From an uncultured Eubacteriales bacterium (lineage in GTDB: Bacteria > Bacillota > Clostridia > Christensenellales > CAG-138), in NCBI GenBank assembly GCA_902768995.1, contig CACXNN010000082.1, positions 1-8,076 on the forward strand: a DNA stretch of 8,076 nucleotides, written 5' to 3'. The notes beneath the pieces were generated by a model. The model did no database searches. It was given only the letters and a program-made list of their open reading frames with translations, and had not been told where the DNA came from. Shown here piece by piece: positions 1-5,793 of this stretch (its first letter is position 1; every line of letters begins with the position of its first letter). The position numbers were made by a program, and so were the translations under genes.

Positions 1-155
1 ATCTGGGTATAGACGGCGTTAGAGAGCACCTGCCGCCCGTTCTTCACCAGGGCGGCGGCGGTCTCGTCGCAGGAGGTCTCTATGGAAAGGACGGTGGCCT
101 CCCTCGCTTGCTGCAGGGCGCTCAGCCGTGCCCGGGCGATGTCATAATAGCTCAT
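1..155 (-). CDS. tsaD: tRNA N6-adenosine threonylcarbamoyltransferase TsaD, N-terminal fragment
   Basis: Only the first 51 codons are in the window; the gene continues past the left edge. Residues 22-32 read VLSIETSCDET, followed by AAALV and VLSNAVYTQ. This is the N-terminal signature of the TsaD/Kae1/Gcp ASKHA-fold family, whose usual form is an ILxIETSCDET strand and then SNVVxSQ. TsaD acts in the cytosol with TsaB and TsaE, moving the threonylcarbamoyl group from threonylcarbamoyl-AMP to A37 of ANN-decoding tRNAs (t6A). The ATG at 155-153 is the only usable start before the motif, since no ATG, GTG or TTG lies between, so the protein has about 20 residues ahead of the usual beginning. It overlaps the upstream membrane-protein gene by 14 nt. 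A GGAGGA element lies about 14 nt upstream, rather far, which suggests translational coupling. Identity is near certain from the motif; completeness cannot be judged. Confidence 0.93.
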   Translation of the reverse strand, partial: MSYYDIARARLSALQQAREATVLSIETSCDETAAALVKNGRQVLSNAVYTQ

Positions 156-1155
156 CGTAGTCGTCGTCTTCCTCCACCGATCTTGCCTGGGCGGCCTCGT
201 CCGCAGGGGCGAACTCGATCCGCTTCCGGCTCTCCACCGGGGTGTCCAGGGCGGCGTCCCTGAAATCGGCCTCATCCCCCTCGTCGGGGGTGGCCAGGGC
301 CTGCCGCTGCCGTTCCTGCTCCTCCAGGAGCTTGCGGCGCTCGGAGACGGTCATGTTGGCCCGCTTGTGGACGGCCAGCATATCCGGTCCCTGGACGGCG
401 GCCAGCTCCTCCGCGGGGGTCTTGGGCCTGTCCTGGGGCATGTTCAGGTCTTCCTTAGCCTGCTGCCGGCGCTGCTGGATCACCAAGACGAGCACGGCCA
501 CCGCCGCCAGGGCCAGGAAGATCAGCAGCATCCGCCCGCCCATGCGCATGACCAGGTCCCGGAACAGCTCCGAGGGCAGCATCTGGATCATGCGGGATTC
601 CATGGGCAAAAGCCAGTTCTCGCTGTCGGGGAAGACCACCTTGTGGAAGGCGGTCCAAAAGCTGTCGAAGTTGATGGCCGCCCAGGTGCCCGCGAAGGCC
701 GCCAGCACCAGGAAGGCCCCCAGGGCCCAGAAGTAGCCCCAGCACACGTTCCGAAGGGCGTCCTTCCCGTCCAGGACCACGCCGATCAGGCACAGCACCG
801 CGGCGAGGAGCATGCCCACGTTCCGGGCGCCTACGAACCACTGCCACAGGTCCTTCACCTCCCGCATGTGGACGATCTCGATGTCCAGATCGAACATGCG
901 GACCTGCTGGCCGTTGACGGTGACCAGCACGTCGATGGTCTCGGTCTGGCCGTTGAGATAGTTCACCAGCGTCCGCACCGACGCGCCCAGGTCCCCCAGG
1001 GTCATGCCCATGTCCTCCGCCAGGGAGAGCTTGGTGAACTCCTGCTCGAACCAGGCGGTCTCGGCGGCGGTGAGCTGGACCACGGTGAAGGCGGCGCAGA
1101 GGATCAGCAGAAAGAACCCCAGCGCGAGACAGGTGACGGAAACGGTCTTACGCAT
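142..1155 (-). CDS. DUF1461 / TIGR01906 integral membrane protein (Lit-type lipoprotein acyltransferase family) with long cytosolic tail
   Basis: A 337-residue membrane protein. Hydrophobic segments lie near residues 7-29, 112-130, 139-161 and 207-228, giving four helices with a loop of about 80 residues after the first. Two DUF1461-type motifs are visible: EIVHMREVKDLW (His96) and FHKVVFPDSENW (His171), the latter followed by MIQMLPSELFRD. The family includes Lit of Enterococcus and Bacillus, which moves the N-acyl chain within a lipoprotein to make the lyso form; the two histidines match the conserved pair of that family. That this protein does the same is an inference. The usual core is a little over 200 residues, and here about 108 extra charged residues (about 229-337) follow the last helix, first basic and helical (SERRKLLEEQERQRQ), then strongly acidic (EEDDDYDELL). 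The start overlaps the kinase stop by 8 nt (ATGCGTAA) and GGAG lies 4 nt upstream. Family assignment is good; the enzymatic role is moderate. Confidence 0.85.
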   Translation of the reverse strand: MRKTVSVTCLALGFFLLILCAAFTVVQLTAAETAWFEQEFTKLSLAEDMGMTLGDLGASVRTLVNYLNGQTETIDVLVTVNGQQVRMFDLDIEIVHMREVKDLWQWFVGARNVGMLLAAVLCLIGVVLDGKDALRNVCWGYFWALGAFLVLAAFAGTWAAINFDSFWTAFHKVVFPDSENWLLPMESRMIQMLPSELFRDLVMRMGGRMLLIFLALAAVAVLVLVIQQRRQQAKEDLNMPQDRPKTPAEELAAVQGPDMLAVHKRANMTVSERRKLLEEQERQRQALATPDEGDEADFRDAALDTPVESRKRIEFAPADEAAQARSVEEDDDYDELL

Positions 1156-2887
1156 AGGTCTCCGCCTCCCGCTTGAGATAGAAGGTGTTGCCGCCGATGA
1201 ACTCCCTGAGGATGCTGGTGGGGGGTATCTCGTCCTCCACCGAGGCGTCCTGGACGTAGTTCAGGAACTTGACGATGTTGCGGACCTGGTCGTAGCAGGG
1301 GCTGGTGGGGTCCGCGGACTGGAGCAGGGGGAAGATGTGCCGCTTGAGCACGGCCAGCTCGTAGACCAGGGCGGTGTTGAAGATGGCGTCGGCCCCCTCC
1401 TGATAGGGAAAGATCCACCGGTGCTCCCCCCGCTGGACGCTGTCCCACATGGTGAGGGTCCGTTCCACGGTGGCGCCCCGGGTGAGATAATCCCGAACGA
1501 GGCGCCTTAGGAGCCGCACGTCCGAGGTGGGGATCCGGTTGTGGTCGTCCAGATTCAGGGTGGTCAGGGCGGACACGTAGAGCTTGAACACGTCCTTAGG
1601 GTCGATCTCCGGGGTCAGCAGCTGGGGGTTCAGGGCGTGGAGGCCCTCGATGATGAGGGGCGTGTCCGCGGTGAGGCGGATGGCCTTGCCCCCGGGCAGG
1701 CTCCGGCCCGTGGCGAAGTCGAAGACGGGCGGCTCCACGCTCTCGCCCCGGAGAAGGGCGGACAGGTCCTCGTTGAACCTGGCTACGTCGATCATCTTGA
1801 TATGCTCGTAATCGAAGGTGCCGTCGGGCTCCGGCTCCACCAGGCTCCGATCCTTGTAGTAGTCGTCCAGGGAGAAGAGCAGGGGCGTCTTCCCCAGGAC
1901 CCGCAGCTGGGTGCAGAGCCGATTGGCGCTGGTGGTCTTGCCGGAGGAGGAGGGGCCCGCGATCAGGATGGCCCGGGCGCCCCGGGCGACGATCTCGGAG
2001 GCGATCTCCGCGAACCGCTTCTCGTGGAGGGCTTCGTTCACCCGGATGAGCTCCCGGACGCTGCCGTTCATGACCATGTCGTTGAGGTCCGCCACCGAGG
2101 AACAGTGCATGAGGCCCGCCCACCGGTCGCTCTCGGCGAAGACGGCGGCGAACCGGGGGGACTTCACGTAGGTGGAGGGCTTGTTCACGTCCTTGGCCGA
2201 GGGCCTGAGCAGGAACAGGCCCGGGGCCTCGTACTGCAGGTTCATGACGCTGGCGTACCCGGTGGAGGGGCACATCTCGCCGTAGAAGTAGTCCACGTAG
2301 TCCCCGTGGCGGTAGATGTCGAAGAAGGTGAACTGGCGATAGTTGAGGAGCCGCACCTTATCCGTTTGCCCGTCCTTCTCGAAGAAGGCGATGGCCTCGT
2401 CGATATCGAGGCGCTTGCGCTCCAGCACGTAGTCCGCGGCCACGATCTCCTTGCACTTGCGGCGCAGGGCGTCCACCTCGGAACGAACGAGGGGCGTGTC
2501 CTTCTTCACCGTGATGTAGAGGCCCGCGCCGATGGCGTAGTTCACCTTCACGTGGGCCTCCGGGAACAGCTCCCGGACGGCCAGGAGGAACACGAACAGC
2601 AGCGTCCGGTCATAGACCCGCTGGCCCCGGTTCTCCCCGTAGCGGATGAGGCTGATGCGGCCCTTACTGCGGCGGATGCCCCGGCGCTCCCGAAAGCCCA
2701 CGGAGGCGGGGAGCTTGTCCTGCTCCCGGCAGGGCACGTAATTGAGGGTGAACACCTCGCCGCCCAGGTCCGCGGCCAGGGGGCGCTTGCTGAGGTCCTG
2801 GGAATCCAGGCCCAGCCGCTGCACGATGGCCAGCAGGCTTTCGCCCATCCGGGCCTCCACGGCCATGTCGTCGATGTATATCTGCAT
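1148..2887 (-). CDS. nucleoside (uridine-type) kinase with TGS and ThrRS-like SAD N-terminal domains
   Basis: A 579-residue cytosolic protein. Residues 1-60 look like a ubiquitin-like TGS domain. Residues about 62-230 resemble the second additional (editing) domain of threonyl-tRNA synthetase, seen in LFPEAHVKVNYAIGAGLYI, but the HxxxH metal motif is not evident in the preceding helix (DRTLLFVFLLAV), so editing is unlikely. Residues about 300-510 form a uridine kinase/phosphoribulokinase P-loop domain: Walker A GPSSSGKTT at 311-319, the substrate-loop motif SLDDYYKD at 339-346, and IIEGLHALN at 412-420. This layout is the standard 'nucleoside kinase' of Clostridia, thought to phosphorylate uridine/cytidine or a related nucleoside with ATP or GTP; the true substrate cannot be read from sequence. 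GAGAGG lies 5 nt before the ATG, and the gap to the upstream pyrophosphatase is 25 nt. Length is normal for the family and nothing appears broken. Confidence 0.92.
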   Translation of the reverse strand: MQIYIDDMAVEARMGESLLAIVQRLGLDSQDLSKRPLAADLGGEVFTLNYVPCREQDKLPASVGFRERRGIRRSKGRISLIRYGENRGQRVYDRTLLFVFLLAVRELFPEAHVKVNYAIGAGLYITVKKDTPLVRSEVDALRRKCKEIVAADYVLERKRLDIDEAIAFFEKDGQTDKVRLLNYRQFTFFDIYRHGDYVDYFYGEMCPSTGYASVMNLQYEAPGLFLLRPSAKDVNKPSTYVKSPRFAAVFAESDRWAGLMHCSSVADLNDMVMNGSVRELIRVNEALHEKRFAEIASEIVARGARAILIAGPSSSGKTTSANRLCTQLRVLGKTPLLFSLDDYYKDRSLVEPEPDGTFDYEHIKMIDVARFNEDLSALLRGESVEPPVFDFATGRSLPGGKAIRLTADTPLIIEGLHALNPQLLTPEIDPKDVFKLYVSALTTLNLDDHNRIPTSDVRLLRRLVRDYLTRGATVERTLTMWDSVQRGEHRWIFPYQEGADAIFNTALVYELAVLKRHIFPLLQSADPTSPCYDQVRNIVKFLNYVQDASVEDEIPPTSILREFIGGNTFYLKREAETYA

Positions 2888-2912
2888 GGTATCCTCTCTA
2901 AAAGTCGTTGTT

Positions 2913-4520
2913 TTATCCCCAAATCAATGACAGGGTCGGTACGATCTGCTTCTTCCGGCTCATGACCCCGGGGAGCATGGCCGCGTTGTCCTTGAACTTC
3001 ACGTTGAACACCTGGCCCAGCTCGTTGAGATCGCCCACGGCCAGCAGCCGGGTGCTCTTCTTCAGCACGTCGGTGAGCATGAAGAGGAGCATGTCGTAGT
3101 TGCGCTTGGCCCGCTCCTCCTCCATGATGGCGATGACCTCGGCGTGGCGGGAGATCAGCTGCTCGCAGTTGGTGCTGGTGAACTGGCCGATGCCCAGGGA
3201 GTGGCCCGCGATCTGGAACTGCTTGAAGTCGCTGAACAGCAGGTCCTTCACGTTCGCGTCGGCGGGGAGCGTGGAGGAGAAGATGTCCTGGCCCAGCTCC
3301 GTCAGGGACAGGCCGGCGAGCCGCGCCATGCGCTCCGCCATGACCCGGTCCCGTTCCGTGCAGGTGGGGGACTGGAAGAGGATGGTGTCGGAGAGGATGC
3401 CCGCCGCCATGAGCCCCGCCAGCTTCTGGCCGGGCATGATGCCCCGCTCCTGGAACATGGTGGCGATGATGGTGGTGCTGGCGCCCACGGCCTCGGTGCG
3501 CACGTAGATGGGGTCCACGGTCTCCACGTCCGCCAGGCGGTGATGGTCGATGATGGCCAAAATCTGGGCCTCGTTGAGGCCGTCCACGCTCTGGGCGGTC
3601 TCGCTGTGGTCCACCAGGACCACCTTCTTCCGGTTGGGCCGGAGCAGGTGGTACCGGGACAGGGTCCCCACCACGTTCTCCTGGCTGTCCAGCACCGGGT
3701 AGCTCCGATAGCGGCTCTTCAAGGTGGCCTCGCGGACGGTGTCCAGATAGTCCTCCTCGTGGAAGACCGTGAGGTCGCTGGTCCGGGCGATCCGGGACAC
3801 GGGGATGGACTGGATCATGAGCCGGGCGGCCCGATAGGGATCGTAGGGGGTGGTGATGACCACGGTGCTGCCCCGGTCCGCCATGTCCTCCGGCTGGAGC
3901 TGGCCCCCGCAGACGATGACGGCGGCGGCCTTGGCGGCGTAGGCGGCCTGAATGACGGCGCTGTCCCGGCCGGTGATGACGATGCCGCCCTCCGGGAAGG
4001 ACTGGGCCATGCCGGGCACGGCGATGCACATCTCGCCGGAGAGGCCGGTCACGTCCCCGTAGTCCCCCCAGATCTGCCCGTCCAGGCAGGAGAGGAGGTT
4101 GAAGAGGGGCACGTCGCTGAGCAGCGTCTCCTCCACGAACCGCAGGTCGTACTGGGCGATGTCCCCGGAGGTGAGCATGCCGAAGAGCTTCCCCGCCTCG
4201 TTGGCGATGGGGAGGGACGCCGAGGGGAGCTCGCTGTCGCTCATGAGCTCCCAGGCCCGGTGGACCGTCACCGCGTCGGACAGGATAGGCGGCCTGTCGA
4301 AACTAAGATCCTTCACCTGGGTGCGCACGTCGTGGAGGCGCATGGGGGACTCGAAGCCGAACCGCTGCAGGATGCGGCTGGTCTCGTCGCTCAGCACCCC
4401 CAGGCGGCAGGCCACGTACTGCCTGTCCCCCAGGGCGTTGCGGAGGCTGGCGTAGGCGATGGCGGCCACGATGGAGTCGGTGTCCGGGTTCTTGTGTCCG
4501 AAGACGTATACGGGGTCCAT
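2913..4520 (-). CDS. manganese-dependent inorganic pyrophosphatase with CBS and DRTGG regulatory domains
   Basis: A 535-residue family II (DHH superfamily) pyrophosphatase that hydrolyses PPi to two phosphates in the cytosol, pulling biosynthetic reactions forward. Metal-binding motifs are intact: GHKNPDTDS at 8-16, VDHSE at 303-307 and DHH at 325-327. The DHHA2 domain covers about 413-535 and carries the substrate-closing SRKKQ at 521-525. A regulatory insert splits the catalytic domain: a CBS half near 72-128, a DRTGG-type domain near 130-245, and a second CBS half near 246-295. Insert-bearing members are known to bind adenine nucleotides, with AMP/ADP inhibiting and ATP or diadenosine polyphosphates activating those that have DRTGG. 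Such energy-charge control is inferred here. AAGGAG lies 7 nt before the ATG. The gene follows the regulator by 24 nt and leads into the nucleoside kinase 25 nt later, which fits a shared transcript. Confidence 0.95.
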   Translation of the reverse strand: MDPVYVFGHKNPDTDSIVAAIAYASLRNALGDRQYVACRLGVLSDETSRILQRFGFESPMRLHDVRTQVKDLSFDRPPILSDAVTVHRAWELMSDSELPSASLPIANEAGKLFGMLTSGDIAQYDLRFVEETLLSDVPLFNLLSCLDGQIWGDYGDVTGLSGEMCIAVPGMAQSFPEGGIVITGRDSAVIQAAYAAKAAAVIVCGGQLQPEDMADRGSTVVITTPYDPYRAARLMIQSIPVSRIARTSDLTVFHEEDYLDTVREATLKSRYRSYPVLDSQENVVGTLSRYHLLRPNRKKVVLVDHSETAQSVDGLNEAQILAIIDHHRLADVETVDPIYVRTEAVGASTTIIATMFQERGIMPGQKLAGLMAAGILSDTILFQSPTCTERDRVMAERMARLAGLSLTELGQDIFSSTLPADANVKDLLFSDFKQFQIAGHSLGIGQFTSTNCEQLISRHAEVIAIMEEERAKRNYDMLLFMLTDVLKKSTRLLAVGDLNELGQVFNVKFKDNAAMLPGVMSRKKQIVPTLSLIWG

Positions 4521-4544
4521 AGGCTATCTCCTTGCAGGTTCGAA

Positions 4545-5177
4545 TTACAGATTCTTGCTGGCGTCGATGTAGGAATACAGCGTATACTTGCTGATGCCGA
4601 AGTACTTGCTGACCTTGTCGCCGCTCTTGGTGACCAGGAAGGCCCCGGCCTTGTTGAGGAAACGGATGGCGGCGATCTTGTCGTCCTTGGTCATGAGAGC
4701 CACGGGCTTGCCCACCTGCTGGACGCTCTGCTCGATGAGGTCGTCCAAAAGCTCGTTCACGTTCTGGGGGATGCTGGCGGGGGCCTTGGGCTCCTCCCCG
4801 TGGGAGAGCAGGCTCCCCACGGCCTTCTGGGCCATGAGCAGGTTGGTGATGTCGTAGTTCACGCAGAAGATGCCGTCCACGCCCCCCTGCTCGTTGCGGA
4901 TATAGACGGTGCTGGACTTGACGATCCGTCCGTCGTGGGTCTTTAGGAGGTACCCGGACCGATCCTGCAGCTCCTCGGGGTGCTCCGCCTGCATGGCCTC
5001 CAGGGCCACCTGGGAGGGGCCGTCGCCGGTCTGCCGGTGGGACACGTGGCCGTTCTCGATGGTCACGATGGTGTGCTCCGGGTCCCCGCCCGTGAGATCG
5101 TGGACCAGCACCTCGCAGTTCTCCCCGAACTCGACCGCCAGGGCCTTGGCCAGCCGCTTATAAAAATCCAGCTCCAT
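4545..5177 (-). CDS. YheO/DauR-like PAS-domain transcriptional regulator with C-terminal helix-turn-helix
   Basis: 210 residues from the chosen ATG. Residues about 4-115 match the YheO-like PAS domain (FYKRLAKALAVEFGENCEVLVHDL, then GYLLKTHDGRIVKSSTVYIRN and GIFCVNYDIT). A linker rich in Pro/Ala sits near 128-140. The C-terminus (about 165-208) resembles the HTH_22 domain, with recognition-helix-like text in VSKYFGISKYTLYSYID. YheO/DauR relatives are DNA-binding regulators; the ligand and targets of this one are unknown. The frame stays open upstream to a TTG at 5252, but that TTG lies inside the predicted -35 box, whereas the ATG at 5177-5175 has AAAGGA 7 nt before it and is where family homology begins, so the shorter form was chosen. 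As the first gene of the run it may control the operon that follows, including itself; this is inferred from position only. Confidence 0.88.
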   Translation of the reverse strand: MELDFYKRLAKALAVEFGENCEVLVHDLTGGDPEHTIVTIENGHVSHRQTGDGPSQVALEAMQAEHPEELQDRSGYLLKTHDGRIVKSSTVYIRNEQGGVDGIFCVNYDITNLLMAQKAVGSLLSHGEEPKAPASIPQNVNELLDDLIEQSVQQVGKPVALMTKDDKIAAIRFLNKAGAFLVTKSGDKVSKYFGISKYTLYSYIDASKNL

Positions 5178-5184
5178 ACTCCAT

Positions 5185-5190
5185 TCCTTT
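5185..5190 (-). promoter_or_regulatory. ribosome binding site fixing the regulator start
   Basis: AAAGGA on the minus strand lies 7 nt upstream of the ATG at 5177-5175. This site, together with the promoter further upstream, argues for the 210-residue product over the 235-residue reading from TTG at 5252. Confidence 0.65.
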
Positions 5191-5212
5191 CCGCATTCAG
5201 GCAGTAGATACC

Positions 5213-5223
5213 TATACAGTATA
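5213..5223. promoter_or_regulatory. candidate operator palindrome at the operon start site
   Basis: TATAC-A-GTATA (plus strand) is a perfect inverted repeat of 5-bp arms around one central base. It lies immediately downstream of the predicted -10 box, about where transcription of the regulator would begin. That is a good place for a repressor, perhaps the PAS regulator itself. The motif is short and AT-rich, so chance is possible. Confidence 0.3.
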
Positions 5224-5252
5224 ATGATATAGAAAAGGACTTGGGATTTCAA
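5224..5252 (-). promoter_or_regulatory. sigma-A-type promoter for the leftward operon
   Basis: Minus-strand TTGAAA (5252-5247), a 17-nt spacer, then TATCAT (5229-5224). It matches the housekeeping consensus at 5 of 6 (-35) and 5 of 6 (-10) positions and would give a 5' leader of about 40 nt before the regulator ATG. It is the only good promoter seen ahead of the five-gene leftward run; the downstream gaps of 24-25 nt leave little room for others. Confidence 0.6.
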
Positions 5253-5309
5253 CTGTTTTTTCGGATTCGAAGAAGATTTTTCAGGCCCTGGGAAAAAGCA
5301 AAATGCCTA

Positions 5310-5338
5310 TTGAAAAAACCCGAGGGATAGGGTAGAAT
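5310..5338 (+). promoter_or_regulatory. sigma-A-type promoter for the DUF1292 gene
   Basis: TTGAAA at 5310-5315, a 17-nt spacer, and TAGAAT at 5333-5338. It points right, divergent from the operon promoter, with the two -35 boxes about 57 nt apart. Start of transcription would be near 5345, leaving a short leader with a strong ribosome binding site. Confidence 0.65.
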
Positions 5339-5355
5339 ATCCCCATCTTAGAGAC

Positions 5356-5362
5356 AAAGGAG
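5356..5362 (+). promoter_or_regulatory. ribosome binding site of the DUF1292 gene
   Basis: AAAGGAG lies 8 nt before the ATG at 5371, a near-ideal Shine-Dalgarno element that fixes the start. Confidence 0.75.
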
Positions 5363-5370
5363 AAAAAGCC

Positions 5371-5793
5371 ATGGAAAATATAAACAACGACGAGCTGGAT
5401 CTGGTCACGTTTTCCGACGAGGAAGGCAACGAATTTCAGATGGAGGTCTGGGATTACTTCGAGCACGAGGGCCAGGAGTACGCCATCCTGTTCGATCTCG
5501 AATCCGAGCAGGACGAGGACGCGGAGACCGAGGTCTATATCATGAAGGTCACCGTGGAGGGCGAGGACGAGATCTTCCTGCCCGCCGACGAGGACAAGAT
5601 GGACGAGCTCACCGAGATCGTGTGGACGAGGCCTTCTGCGACGAGGACTGCGCCAACTGCGACCAGGCCGATTGCGAGGACCGGAAATAAGGTAAATGCA
5701 ACAAGAAAACGCCCCTTCCCCGACCTACGGGTAAGGAAGGGAACGGTGTCAGGTGTGGTGCAGCCCACGATCGGGCTGCACCGTTTCTGTTAA
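5371..5793 (+). CDS. DUF1292-family small acidic protein, 3' end frameshifted
   Basis: The first 84 residues form a typical DUF1292 domain: acidic, with VTFSDEEGNEFQMEVWDYFEHEGQEYAILF, then a run of acidic residues, VYIMKVTVEGEDEIFLPADED and an acidic end. Proteins of this family are small, common in Firmicutes and of unknown function. As sequenced, the frame continues past codon 84 into a Thr/Arg/Pro-rich tail unlike the rest and ends at 5793, overlapping the stop of the convergent recombinase. The neighbouring frame instead gives a compact acidic tail that stops at 5690 (see the separate entry), so the native product was probably 105-106 residues. The cause is a missing base or two extra bases at GTGTGG (5620-5625), either a true mutation or a sequence error. 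The conserved domain is complete either way, so the protein may still work. It is transcribed alone from its own promoter. Confidence 0.8.
   Translation: MENINNDELDLVTFSDEEGNEFQMEVWDYFEHEGQEYAILFDLESEQDEDAETEVYIMKVTVEGEDEIFLPADEDKMDELTEIVWTRPSATRTAPTATRPIARTGNKVNATRKRPFPDLRVRKGTVSGVVQPTIGLHRFC
5622..5690 (+). other. displaced original 3' end of the DUF1292 gene (Cys-rich tail)
   Basis: Read in the +1-shifted frame, 5622-5690 encodes VDEAFCDEDCANCDQADC and then EDRK and TAA. Twenty of its 22 sense codons end in G or C, matching the chromosomal genes, and its acidic content continues that of the DUF1292 domain. The four cysteines (C-x3-C-x2-C-x4-C) could bind a metal, which is inferred. The stop here sits just before two hairpins, as expected of the true gene end. 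Confidence 0.65.
5713..5741. repeat. imperfect hairpin after the DUF1292 gene
   Basis: CCCTTCC (5713-5719) pairs with GGAAGGG (5735-5741). Next to this, CCG (5720-5722) pairs with CGG (5728-5730), leaving a GTAA bulge. No T-run follows on the plus strand, so on its own it is a poor intrinsic terminator. It may be the remains of the gene's own terminator or part of the junction with the mobile element. Confidence 0.4.
5757..5790 (+). terminator. rho-independent terminator of the DUF1292 gene
   Basis: GGTGCAGCCC (5757-5766) and GGGCTGCACC (5773-5782) form a perfect 10-bp GC-rich stem with loop ACGATC, followed by GTTTCTGT. The tail is only moderately T-rich and follows on the plus strand, so it best serves rightward transcription. 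On the minus strand the bases after the stem are not T-rich, so it is a weaker stop for the recombinase gene, whose TAA lies 8 nt from the stem. Confidence 0.6.

Noticed and set aside
1541..2965. Plus-strand open frame of 474 codons
   Set aside because: It is antisense to the nucleoside kinase, is Gly/His/Val/Glu-rich with no recognisable domain, and arises from high-GC codon bias opposite a clearly real gene.
2548..4029. Minus-strand open frame of 493 codons
   Set aside because: It is an alternate frame of the pyrophosphatase and kinase; its His/Arg/Pro/Gly-rich text matches no family and it bridges two genes that each have intact motifs.
3144..4946. Plus-strand open frame of 600 codons
   Set aside because: It runs across two well-supported minus-strand genes (pyrophosphatase and regulator) and has low-complexity composition typical of antisense frames in high-GC DNA.
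5178..5252. N-terminal extension of the PAS regulator from TTG at 5252
   Set aside because: The TTG is part of the predicted -35 box, the extension lacks homology, and a good ribosome binding site precedes the ATG at 5177.
5281..5466. Minus-strand 61-codon frame opposite the DUF1292 promoter and start
   Set aside because: It covers a promoter and ribosome binding site for the plus-strand gene, and has no supporting start signal or recognisable family.
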